This document shows, piece by piece, positions 10,753-20,928 of a DNA stretch of 64,000 nt. Within the stretch, counting starts at the first letter, position 1. Every line of letters begins with the position of its first letter. The stretch is from Favolaschia claudopus (Eukaryota; Basidiomycota; Agaricomycetes; Agaricales; Mycenaceae): contig JAWWNJ010000006.1 in NCBI GenBank assembly GCA_037176885.1, positions 1,860,001-1,924,000 of the forward strand, given 5' to 3'. The position numbers were made by a program, and so were the translations under genes. A model generated the notes under the pieces. It was given only the letters and a program-made list of their open reading frames with translations. It was not told the DNA's origin and did not search any database.

Positions 10753-10840
10753 AAATGAACTAAAATGGCGGTGACTTCCGTTTTGGGAACGCTCGCGGGA
10801 AAAAAACGGCAAGTCTCATTATTTTCCGGAACAGCTGAAA
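10753..10840 (-). repeat. Right terminal inverted repeat (88 bp)
   Basis: Begins AAATGAAC and ends CAGCTGAAA on the plus strand; exact inverted partner of 10354-10441. Confidence 0.85.
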
Positions 10841-11278
10841 TTTTTGATGCACCCTTATGCTGCCCTACAACAAACACCAATTCCAGTAATTACCCCGGGA
10901 TATGTAATTTTCGATTCTTGAGAGGCTCTCCAATTTTTTTGCCCGATTTTAGGAGACAGAAATTGGGTGAACTATGTTTTTCTTTCTGACCTCTTTCTCG
11001 CTAAAATTGATGGGACTGATGCAGTACTGATGACTTGGCGTTGTCAACGGCCACAAAATTTCAAACTCCGAGGCGACTCGTACTCGCCTCTACAGCTTAA
11101 CTCCAGCCTCTCTTGTATTGAGTGATCTGAACGACTATCTTCAGATTTCACGTCCCCCATGCAAGAGAGGGTGAAACGAGCCTATATTGGGGCTTGGTCA
11201 AGGCCTTCAATTGAAAGTGTGACTGTGATTGTGACATCTCGCCTTTTACTGCCCCCCAAAGTCAATATCGAGGCGAAT

Positions 11279-12452
11279 ATGCCAATCCCTACCTCCCCGA
11301 TGATTTATTTTGCGACTTCACTTCGCAATAGAGGTGTCCCTGGATCTGAGGAACAAACTGTCCGCGTTTTTAATTTCAAGATTTTTTTCGTATGTTGCCA
11401 CTCATTGCGATTTACTGGCAGCGGTCTCGACTTGAGTGGAACTGGGGACTGGGACATAACCGCCTTGACGAACATCTCGAGCAATTTTGTGCGTAGAATG
11501 AACTTGCATTGTCTGTAGTTCTCAACTACCAATTAGCTGACCAACAAGGCTTGTTGATCGACGAAAATCTTCTGGTGTTTCCCGGCAATGATATCATCCA
11601 ACAAATATTCCGCCACCGCGGAGGGCGCATGGGTGCTCGTCGGCCTCATATAAGAAAAGTTCTTAGTCCGTTCTACTCTCTGCTCAGAAGCTAACCTGTA
11701 GTCAGCTATACAACGGTGTCGAATCCTTCGAATATCTCGTTGTCCCTATAGCCGCCACTATGAATCTAGCGCCTCGAATCGTGAACCTCCAAGTTCCGCC
11801 TCATATCGCCATATGCACCACGTCTGGCAAAATGACTCATGCCTGGGGATCGCTGCCACGCAAAGAGTGGGAAGCCAATTGCGTTTCCCTTGTCGAGCGG
11901 GCGAACACAGTCACCTGTCATAACCGGCCCCCATTGGGAAGGTGGCAGCTCACGGAGATGGAGCTCATACACCGCGCATGGTCGTGGGCTACTTACGTGC
12001 CACCCAAGTTCCTCGATGAGGACTCTGATCAGACGATGGTCGAGCCCGAAGACGACGGGCTCCTTGGTACCAAGCGCAAGTCGTCGGATTCCGTGTCTAG
12101 AGCCAGTACCTCTGCTTCCTGTCGCGAACCGAAACGTCGGCTGCTTCCCTGTGACCTCGAATCAGCGTCTTCAGCAGACGCCGCGGACGACGAGCACGAG
12201 ACTGCCAGTCGCATCTCGTGTATCAACGGTAAATCTGGGGCGTTGGCGAGCATGGATGGTTTCGTGGATCAATGGTTGGAGAAAACCCAGAGGCTGGCTA
12301 CAGGAGCGTTCGCAGCAAAGACTCAGGATGGTGACGAGTTGCTGGTAAATGACGAACAGGTCCAGGAGTATTCGATGGAGCAGCCGCGGGTTGTTAGCAG
12401 TCTTGACCTGAATCAGCCAGACTATCGGTTGAAGGAAAGGACGTCGTCCTGA
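11279..12452 (+). CDS. Hypothetical protein resembling the C-terminal half of agaricomycete HNH-like proteins
   Basis: Exons 11279-11389, 11422-11488, 11549-11658 and 11706-12452 join in phase and end at TGA 12450-12452 (about 344 aa). The two 3' introns (60 and 47 bases) have good splice signals; the first (11390-11421, only 32 bases) and the ATG at 11279 are weak, so the 5' end is uncertain. The segment WGLGHNRLDEHLEQF, ENLLVFPGN and EYLVVPIA ... VPPHIAICTTSGKM has the layout of fungal proteins annotated as HNH-nuclease-like (a conserved line about lost or retained entries followed by 'VPxxx.I'), recalled from memory. No HNH catalytic triad is visible. The last ~130 residues are Ser/acidic and look disordered. 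The missing N-terminus and the nearby inverted-repeat element leave open that this is a truncated copy. Confidence 0.5.
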
Positions 12453-13401
12453 TTTATGTTTCTGGCTTCGCAAATCGTATCTGTATTCACGTCCTAGGTT
12501 ATCCCTATTTATATGATTAAGTTGTGGTTAGACCGCGATGATCACCACGGACGAGAAGCAAAATTCCGAGTCAGTACTTAACAGCAATGGCGGGGATCGA
12601 ATCATAACCGCTTGAAGGTGTATTCTCGCCACCATGCCGGCTGTATGGAGTTCGCCCTCCACGACATCAGTTGCAAGTCCTTGCAACATGTGGAGGGGAC
12701 TGTGGGACAGGAAGAAAACTGCCAGTGCCAGCAGCGGATCATATTGAAGTTGATATTCTGAGATTGTTTGCACGGTGGGCGGACAATAAAGCCAAGCGTT
12801 GGTATGCAAAAGCGTGGAACGGGTTTATAGTACAGCAAGATTGTTCATTTCGATTCAGTTGCAGAAGGTATCACAGGGTCGGACTGCGAGCTCATGAGCA
12901 TCTGCCGACGAACAATCCATCGGAACGCACCGTTTGTCCTCTATTATGTCCCGTGAGTCTATAGTCTCGCGCAATCATAATTTCGTCCCATCTTTCAAGG
13001 TGATACCGGGGAGGCTTCGCGCATATAAGCAAGGAAAGCAATTAAATTGCGAACTCAAGGCCGAACCTTTCCTTGGTTTTGGGCACGGAAGGACAAGTTG
13101 GCCAGAAAACCTGTTACACCGAACATGGTGATCATAAGACCTGAGAGTACAGTTCGTCAGACTCGTGTATTCGAGACAGATTGTGAGGCGCGACCGGAGG
13201 GTATCAGAGCCTCCCAAGGAATAGGCATAGCGTAGCAGTGGAGGTCAAGTGTCAGTTGGGTGTTGGTCGTGTTAGCATCACACGGCAATGGCACGAAAAC
13301 GTTATGTGCATCAAGTCATCAAAAATAAATGAAAGTAGCAACCAAAAATGAAAAGGAATGTGGTGACGAGGCGACTACTTATTGGAGAGCCTCGAAGGTT
13401 T
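12453..13401. other. Intergenic, about 950 bp, no supported gene
   Basis: Only short frames without ATG or splice context on both strands. It holds the 3' flank of the HNH-like gene and the 3' flank of the convergent minus-strand gene. I saw no repeat or RNA gene. Confidence 0.6.
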
Positions 13402-14794
13402 TTACATGGTCCAGTGATCATGGCTTTCGTTATACGGTGAAGGCGCGTAGAATGGCAGGGCGTGTGACGTATACGAAGTCCTAGCGTCGTACACAGGTAT
13501 TCCCGACGAAGGAACAGAGGTAGGAGAGGTCAAGAAATGTCCGGAAATCGGTGACGACCGGATGTGATCCAATTCGGTACTATACTCCCAACCAGACGCG
13601 TTACTTCCAAACACGTCAGATTGAGGCGAATAACCGTCCATCGAGAGCGATGCTGGGGAGGTATGATGCGCCAGGGGGGAAAGCGTCGGGGGCAGAAACT
13701 GGAATGGCCGCCCTCCGTATAGTGCGAGGGGCGATCCTGAAACAGACGCGTGGTAAACGGGGGAACCCATTCCTGGACCGATATGAGGAGAGGTGTATCC
13801 GGCGGTGTACATGGGCGGGGTGGCCATGACAGAGGTGGACTGGCCCGGGAATTCGCTGACGGAAGGGACATTGTTGACCGGCAACAAGCCAGGCGCATGT
13901 ATCCAATGGCAGCCCTGGGAATAAGTGGAGTAGGTTCCAGATGCTGTAGTCGTATAGTCGGCCGGGAGGGACGTCCCAGCGAAGGAAGATGGAGTCAAAG
14001 AATGTGACTGGGTTATATGAGGGCTGTTCGAGAACGAGAAAGGTTCTGCAGGGTAAATACGAGAAGACGATGTTGCAACGGGATATAAAGGGGCAGCGAA
14101 GGAGGATGTGGAATCCCCGAAAAGACACGTTTCGTGTATGGTGCCATCATGAGATGCAGGAGAAGGGAAAGAGTTGAGAAGGTTGAAATCGGAAGAAAGG
14201 GTATTGGCAGCGGACGAGGACATGGCCTCCACCACGACAGGTGAAAGGTCCCTGTAAGCGGGGGGAGGGGAACCGGTAACAACATATGAACCATCGGCGT
14301 GAAGCTCTCCTTGCTCACAGCCAGCCGTCGACGGTGGCAGAGCAGGCAACCAGCGACCGCCCCATATAGACAACTAGATAAAATAAGTAAATGAGCCGTA
14401 GATAAAGAGAATGAAGCATGATGTTACTCACGTACTTCTTCATATGCTTCATATCCTTCGGTATCGCCTTGGCCTTGCGCCGTTTCGACCGTGACGGCGC
14501 CTGCTTGACCATATTGTTCCTGGTTATCCGCTCCACCTTCCCCTTGCCCTTGTCCTGCGCCGCACCCTTGGTGGAGGATGACGGGGGACCCTTCTCAGAG
14601 GCATCTCCTTCGTCATGATCATCGAAAGGAATTTGCCTCTGTTCCTCAGGATCCGTCCCAGGTGACGGCGAAACCCTCCACCTTTTCATGACAAGAATGA
14701 AGAGTGCAAGAACAGGTAGAAGGCAGAGCGCCGGGATGAAGACGCCGGGGAAGGATTCGAGCTGCTTCAAAATCTTGAGGTTTATAAGTACCAT
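13402..14794 (-). CDS. Hypothetical single-pass membrane protein with Ser/Pro/Tyr-rich region
   Basis: Two exons: 14794-14432 and 14373-13402, joined by a 58-base intron with GTGAGT donor and CTAG acceptor; 444 aa. The frame extends upstream of 14794 to an ATG at 14998, but the chosen ATG directly precedes the hydrophobic segment (PGVFIPALCLLPVLALFILVM, residues ~15-35), which is followed by Lys/Arg-rich stretches (KRWR, RSKRRKAKAIPKDMKHMKK). That charge bias predicts a cytosolic C-terminus. Residues 122-444 are low in charge and rich in Ser, Pro, Thr, Tyr and Gly, probably disordered. I do not recognise a domain. Confidence 0.65.
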
Positions 14795-15016
14795 GCTGGT
14801 GACTCGGAGCGTTCGAGTTTGTAGACTCGTTCGGATTTCCCTCAGGCTGCCAACTTTATTGCAATCTGCCGTTGACTCGATCCCACAGTGCGGGGTCAGA
14901 TAGCCGCCGATACACCTGTGGTGCGCAGAGCACATGTCTGAATGGACTCGAAAAAAAAATTGTGTGGCGCACAAGAGATGAGAAAATCTAATCTTCATTG
15001 TTTGTCGCCAAAATAA

Positions 15017-15310
15017 TCAGTAAATCATTCGAATATGGAAGTTGTTTGATGGCGGGCGGTGCAAAAGCAGTCCCGAAGGTCTTCCGAGAATTCCAATGTA
15101 GAACGAAGCAGACACCTCTGGGGACCCACAAAACACAGCTTCGGTCATTCTTGAGGCGATGAGCCAGTAAACACGTTGAAAAGGCGTGTCGTCCTGCCCG
15201 TGGAGTGCGGCAAGTGCCATGTCGTGTCCAGTGCAAGCTAGAAGTGCAACTAGAGTTGCGGAGAGGGAGGTTCCAGAAATCTCAACATCCAGAAAACCAG
15301 TGTACCGCAT
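15017..15310 (-). CDS. Possible small hydrophobic protein (weak)
   Basis: ATG-initiated frame of 97 codons with a hydrophobic segment near residues 12-35 (TSLSATLVALLACTG). No conserved motif, intron or neighbour supports it, and it may instead be an exon of a larger minus-strand gene extending toward 15.9 kb. There an exon-like stretch at about 15,503-15,610 (LPTALTLAALSWFLLC) and a preceding one near 15,690-15,860 can be joined in phase but lack an ATG. Treat the interval 15.0-15.9 kb as possibly holding one membrane-protein gene that I could not model. Confidence 0.25.
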   Translation of the reverse strand: MRYTGFLDVEISGTSLSATLVALLACTGHDMALAALHGQDDTPFQRVYWLIASRMTEAVFCGSPEVSASFYIGILGRPSGLLLHRPPSNNFHIRMIY

Positions 15311-16006
15311 TTGAGACTAGCCAGACATCCATGAAAGACGATTCCCAAGGTGCATGGAGCGTACTTGGTAAATCCCGGAAATAAGAGCTCCCCGACGCCG
15401 CACGAAGGCCAAACCTTCAAAGATTCACAAAGATGTCTGTTGGCAGCAACGTCGGGGAGTCGGAGGCATCAGCGCACCGACAGCAGCACAAGTACCATAC
15501 TATCAGGACTGACGTCGGAGACTACGGGGCCAGTAAAGCAGTAGACCGACCATACACAAGAGAAACCAGCTAAGCGCGGCCAGCGTCAAAGCAGTGGGAA
15601 GTGCCAGCGATTCGTATTCTAGCAGCTACCAAAAAAGGCGATTAGTGATGGAACATATAGCAAGTACTGGGAAGAACGCACCGATTCATCATCGTGCAGT
15701 AATAGCATTGCACCCTGCTATGAAAAGTGAAACACCGGAGATTAGTATCGCGCCCCTCCCTCGGCCCAGGAGACCGACAGCGAAGTATCTGAACAGAAAC
15801 ACACGCACCACTTCAAACCCTATCTCCACAAAACGGTAAACCCCACATCGCCCTAGATGAAAATATAATGTATTCAAGCAGACCGTGTGTAACTTACAGT
15901 TGTGATTGACTGAGCGAGAGGGATACAAGATGAGGTTTATTTACAATGCTGAGTATAGTCGCGGAAACGGAACGGAACGGAATAACAGAATAGAATAGAG
16001 CAACGT

Positions 16007-17904
16007 TCACTTTCTTTTACCTGTCACGCCGGGCGCTCTACGCGACGTCCGCACCGCTGCCGGCGCCGCAGAGGGTCCGTCCGAATCAGCATGCGCAGGA
16101 ACATCACGGCTCGACATGAACCGAGACGCTGCCCCGCTGACCGCTTTGCCTCGACGAGACGGTGCGGCAGAGGGCACATCGGAAGCCGAAGCCTGAGATC
16201 GTGGCTGCCGCTGTCGCCTCCCCGGGGGTGGGGGAACCGTAACGGGAGGAGGTTCGCGGGACGCGCTTCTAGTGGTCCGCCGCGGCTGCACCCTGCTCGG
16301 CGGCGCAGTGACGACCCGTCGCTTCTTCGCCAAAGGCGACTCTGCCTCGCTCGTGCTCCCACTCGCACTCGTGGTATCCCTATCGTCGTCGGCCTCATCT
16401 TCCGACGTGCCGAATGAACTCGCAGCGGACTTATCGTCGTCCTCGATGGGTTCCAGTGAGAGTGCGGGCTGCCCGACAACGCGCCCATGACGAAGACGAG
16501 GCTCTACAGCGACGAGTTCCCTTGACCGTTTGCGGCCAACAAGAGAGCTGGCACTGGAGCTACTAGACACGGACGATGTGTCGGAGGATATCCGGGAGAG
16601 AAGAGATGGCAGGGGAACGAGAGTGGGTTCCCTACTTCTGGACCGAGTCACCCGAACTGTATCTGGCACTGCTGCAAGTCCACTACTAGGAGTCCGCAAC
16701 GTGACATTAAAATCGTCTTCCTCCTCCTCGTCGTCTTCATCCATAGTCTCGTCCTGAGACGCCGTGGTGGTAATCCCACTGAAAGACGCGCTAATTTGAA
16801 TTCCTAACACATTCTGATTCTCGTCGCTCGAGTCTCGCGCAAAGCCGGAATTCGGCAGCTCAGGCGGCGACGGGAGCGACTGACCAAAATCCTGCATCGT
16901 GTCTTCCGGAATCGGAGCGAACGGCTGCATGGGTGGAAGAGGAAGTCGAGAGGTGGGTGGTGGGAGGGGCGTGGGAGGATAGGCGGACGGGAAGGGCGGA
17001 TATTGCCTCCATTCCTCCATGTGTTGTCGTGCGCGTTGGTCCTCTAAGGACTCGGGAAAAGGGTTCGGGAGATCTGCATGGTTGTCATCGTCGTCGTGAT
17101 ATGCTGAGCGGGGTGGATGCCATATCTCGTGCGGACCAGATGCTCGTCGGGGAACAGTCTCGGTTGCAGCATAAGGCGGAGGCGGGGGAAGATTTGGCGA
17201 GAGATTGGCGGCGTCAGGCGACAATGGCCCAGACGAGCGCCGCCGATTGCCAGCTTGAACAGGTATTTGATACGAGACGGAATGCAAGACCTCGTGGACC
17301 TCTGCATACAAACCTCCATTCGCCCTGTCGTTTTCCTCGACGTGTCCGTGAGCAAATGTGCGGTTCCACCACGACGCCGCAAGTTGAAACGGATAAGACA
17401 GCATCAAGAATATAATGTCACCGAACATTCGAACGACATCCGACAGGGCATCCAGAGTCGCCGTGTAAGGCCTCAGCAAAGGTCGAAGGATGTGCAAAAA
17501 TATGGGTTCAGCACCCTGTGAATTTTCAGTGCAATGCTAGCACGAGGGAGAAAAAAAACACAAACCCTTGCACGAGTGAAAATAAGGAATAGAAGGAGAA
17601 GAGACTTGACTTCATCGTAAAACGGGATAAACAGCGATACAATCTGTTCCACCAGACGCTCATACATCGTAAGGCAGCACTTTCGAACGTATTAGCTAGG
17701 GATTGCTTGAACCCACGAAGAACTCACCCAGACAATCCACACCGCCAGACACCCCTTCATATTCCGCTTCCGCTGTGATAGGGCTCGGACAGACGGTTGA
17801 CCAGAGTCACGAGGGTAAGGTCGGGGAAGTTTCAAGACTTTAAATGTGTCGTATGTGTTTAAAAGCAGCATTACAAGCCGCAGAATAGGAACTATGAGCG
17901 CCAT
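16007..17904 (-). CDS. TB2/DP1/HVA22 (REEP/Yop1) family protein with a very long disordered tail
   Basis: Three exons: 17904-17728, 17679-17566, 17515-16007; 599 aa, phases consistent. Residues 1-~150 are the DP1/HVA22 domain: paired hydrophobic hairpins, CLTMYERLVEQIVSLFIPFY, the helix EVKSLLLLFLIF and the diagnostic GAEPIFLHILRPLLRPY. REEP/Yop1 proteins wedge into and tubulate ER membrane. Most Yop1 proteins end soon after this domain; here about 430 further residues follow, with Pro-rich stretches (LPPPPPY), an acidic run (DEDDEEEEDD), Ser runs and basic clusters (KRSRE, AKKRR) ending in GKRK. Such tails are seen in basidiomycete homologues and suggest extra cytosolic or nuclear-envelope partners (inference). 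Confidence 0.88.
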
Positions 17905-19067
17905 TGTGCGCAATTGGAGTATTTGTTGGAAAAGACAAGAACTTTGAAGGCGACTATTGCCACTTGAGAGACTATGAAAGGGTCATGAGCAGGCTGAGAA
18001 CGAAACCTTGGCCAATGGTGTCGTCGCCGTCGTACGACTCGTCGTCGTTGGTGGCAGCTAGCACGTGTGTTTGATTCATATGCTACTGCGCAAACAACCG
18101 CTCATCGCCCAAATAGGAAGTTGCGTACGTAAGATAATCACACATTTCCCCTCATTCCACCATCTCCCTCATATCTCAACAACAAAGAAGAAATCAAAGA
18201 ATCCATTCGGTAAATTGATGGGGATTTACTATACCTTGGTTTTTCTGAGTTCTGAGGAAAATCTGCATGATATTGAGGGAGGAGATAGCTTTTTGACGAA
18301 AATTTCCTGGATCCAATCATTCACTGAAGGAATTTGGGATTCAATTTCCTTGGTATGATGTCAATTAGTGCATCTTGGGTAACTACATCTTATAGAATCA
18401 TGTTCTGAAACTAATGCATGCTTTGAATGCTGTATATTTGTCTTGGAGTGAGTACATACTACTACATTGGCAATGTGCTGAAAACAACGCTCTGGCTCTT
18501 GGTCTTGACGCATTCTAAGTAATGTCAGAAACCGGTCAATATCAGAGACTCATGAAGTTGATTGGCAACTTCGCAGCCCTTATCTCTGCTGTACGCGGCG
18601 AGAGTCCTTCACTGGACCCACTCGAGACGTAAATCTTCACGAAAAAACTACCTTCTCTTTCAATAAGTCACAGATCACTTCAGTGAAGATCTGGGACAGA
18701 CGAGCTGACGAAGGTTTCCGTCGATTGGAGGAACAGAATTTTGAATTTCGTCCTCATCGTTGAGATATTAGAGAGTGACGGAAAGAGAAATGGTCTGCAC
18801 GGTCGCAGCGGAAGTATGTACTATGTATGGACCAGGATGAGGCCCATCTTAGTGTCTTTTGATTCGAGGCGCAATGTAGCGCATTACATTAGTATTCGAT
18901 ATTATAACAGATATGGATACAAAAGCAGACATTCCGAGTCGTCGATACAAAAAAGTCATTGCACGTAATCAATCATGCGGGAAAATGGGAGGGAAGTAAT
19001 CATTCATTGCCATTAGGATCAACCCAAAGGCACCAGTCGTCAATCGTTTCGTCGTCACTTCGTTCAA
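17905..19067. other. AT-richer intergenic region, about 1.16 kb, no supported gene
   Basis: Base composition shifts toward A/T between about 18,130 and 18,960 compared with the flanking genes. Short frames only; a small palindromic stretch occurs near 18,670 (CAGATCACTTCAGTGAAGATCTG, imperfect). No transposon termini were recognised. Confidence 0.5.
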
Positions 19068-20321
19068 TCAATCCCGCCTCCTGAAAAGATTCTTCAACGA
19101 CTTTCCCTTCGACCCCACCGTCGCGACGGACACAGTGCTCATCCTCCGCACATGCGACGACGACGGGAGTGCAGAAGCCGGCATCGTGTAGGGAGAAACA
19201 GGAACAGGAGGAGCAGTCAACGGCGCCGGTGCGAACGACGACGCAAAGAAGTCCTTCCTAAAAACATCTTGGTCCGCATGCGCGGATCCGGACAGCTGGA
19301 GCGGTGCGGGTGCACCTCGACGCCGGCGCGCATTCGGCTGGGGAGCGCCAAACGCCGCATCTACATCAACAAGTTGAAGGCCCGGCTTGTTCAGATGTTT
19401 CGCCGGGCGCGCGGACGCCTTCCCCGAACGACGCCGGTCAGGCAAGGGAACAAAGTCCGCCATCCCCTCGTCCTCGGCAGGTTTCACCAGATACCTGACA
19501 TCCAAATCCGAATCCTGCGTCGACACGCTCCCTCGACGCTCTTCACTCGCATCCTCGTTCTCCTTGCCGCGAAACTGGACCCAGGCATCGGCAGGGACGC
19601 GTTGCTGCTCTCTGTCCAACAGATGCTTGTACTCCCACCGCTCCTCTTCGTCCCACCATATCCCGCCCTTTTCGTCGCGGAAGACCTCGCCGACGCCGAC
19701 TCCGGGGCCGGCAGCTTTGGCTTGTTTGGTCATGACGCGTTTGGCGTGACTTTCGATGGAGCCGCCGCCGAGAAGCTGCATGAGGGCGAGCTCGTTTGCG
19801 AGGGGCATAGGAGCGGTGTTTTTGTGATGGTCGACTGATTTTCTACGCTTCGTGATGGCGCAGACGGCGGGGGTTTTAGTGGACGAGGAAGCTTTGTGGA
19901 TGGTGGAAGAGGGCATGGGGGCCACGGGGACGGAGGCTGAGACGGACTTGGAGCGAGAACGGGTGAGGGTGGAGAGAGAACGGAAGCGTTTGGGGGCGCT
20001 GGGTGCTTTCGTGGATGTGGGAAGGGGGACCTCTGGAGTTTGAACCTGTCCTATGAATAGGGAAGGGGTGCAAGGGTCCACGGGGAACTGTACGAAGACG
20101 GACGAATAGCCGACTTGCGTGAGATCGAATGGCTTCAACGAGTCCTTCACAAATGAGATAGAGCCAGAGGGCCTGCGGGAGCAGACAGACGGACGGCGAC
20201 GAGGGGAGAGCGGTGCAGGAGAACCGGGCTGGACGTTTGCTGCCCAAGATATAATGACAGAGTTGGAGCGTTGCCGCGCGGGGATTACAACAGCATATTT
20301 ATACGGGGTTTGGGCAGACAT
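19068..20321 (-). CDS. Conserved low-complexity basic protein, function unknown
   Basis: Single exon. The frame is open from 20411, but that upstream codon is TTG; the first ATG is at 20321-20319 (protein begins MSAQTPYKYAVVIPARQRSN), giving 417 aa. Mostly Ser/Pro/Arg-rich and likely disordered, with many RRxS sites (RRRPS, RRMS, KRRKS) that fit PKA/AGC phosphorylation. The most ordered piece is the centre, GGGSIESHAKRVMTKQAKA followed by VGEVFRDEKGGIWWDEEERWEYKHLL, which looks like the conserved core. The C-terminus is strongly basic (KSLKNLFRRRD). No known domain. Confidence 0.75.
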   Translation of the reverse strand: MSAQTPYKYAVVIPARQRSNSVIISWAANVQPGSPAPLSPRRRPSVCSRRPSGSISFVKDSLKPFDLTQVGYSSVFVQFPVDPCTPSLFIGQVQTPEVPLPTSTKAPSAPKRFRSLSTLTRSRSKSVSASVPVAPMPSSTIHKASSSTKTPAVCAITKRRKSVDHHKNTAPMPLANELALMQLLGGGSIESHAKRVMTKQAKAAGPGVGVGEVFRDEKGGIWWDEEERWEYKHLLDREQQRVPADAWVQFRGKENEDASEERRGSVSTQDSDLDVRYLVKPAEDEGMADFVPLPDRRRSGKASARPAKHLNKPGLQLVDVDAAFGAPQPNARRRRGAPAPLQLSGSAHADQDVFRKDFFASSFAPAPLTAPPVPVSPYTMPASALPSSSHVRRMSTVSVATVGSKGKSLKNLFRRRD

Positions 20322-20928
20322 CTTCAAGGCGCTTAGATGCAGTGAAATAGCGCACACGAGGCCGCTTACCGTAAGGAAAAGAGTGGGGGTAATGAAAGAT
20401 AGGCGGAACAAGAAGAACGTTAATAACAGACGTGAGTGAGGGTAGCTCTATAGCTCACCAGTCAAGAGGCGCGTCTTATAATGAAAAACGCGAACAAAAG
20501 AGCATCGTAGTCCTTAACCGGGACAATAACTAGCCCGCCAACCTATTTGGGCGGTCTTTGTACGCCAGCGCTATTGTTCGCGGCATTTGTTCTCTTGCAC
20601 AATGAAGTTCTCGTATCAGCTGCTTCGGGAACAAGGACAGCACCATATGTGCTTGGACCGAAGACAGAGAAGCCACTCCAACATTGTGGAGGTCGGAAGC
20701 AAGTACAAGAGCTTCCTTTTTGGGACTGTTGGCGTTGTTGTTCGTAATTCGGTTAATTCCCACGTTTGGCGGCCCGGGAAGTCCCGACCAACTTTTCTTT
20801 TGTCTCTTTTGGGCACGTTTCGGGCGAGAAAGTACGCGTTTTGGGATACGCCTGCCCAACAACTCACGCGAATTTTGCCATCAGAACATACTGTACTATC
20901 CTCCGAGTCCGCGAGATTCTCTTGGGGA
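20322..20928. other. Intergenic, about 600 bp between divergent genes
   Basis: Holds the promoters of the minus-strand low-complexity gene and of F-box copy A. The frame of copy A is open back to 20587, but that extension has no match in its paralogue at 41.1 kb and is treated as 5' leader. Confidence 0.5.

Larger units (their letters stand above)
10354..10840. mobile_element. Non-autonomous DNA element (MITE-like) with perfect 88-bp terminal inverted repeats
   Basis: Bases 10354-10441 are the exact reverse complement of 10753-10840 (88 of 88), enclosing about 311 bases with no coding potential. Each arm contains a 7-base T (or A) run and the block CCCGCGAGCG. Identical arms mean recent transposition or strong palindrome homogenisation. 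I find no clear target-site duplication directly at the arm ends, so the true termini may lie a little further out; the right flank continues into TTTGATGCACCC, which the left side does not mirror. No transposase is present, so mobility in trans is inferred. Confidence 0.8.

Noticed and set aside
12590..12610. tRNA T-loop-like sequence
   Set aside because: The GATCGAATCATAACC match lacks the acceptor and anticodon stems; no tRNA was found in the window.
15503..15900. Spliced membrane-protein exons on the minus strand
   Set aside because: Three exon-like pieces join in phase but have no start codon; kept only as a remark on the neighbouring weak ORF.
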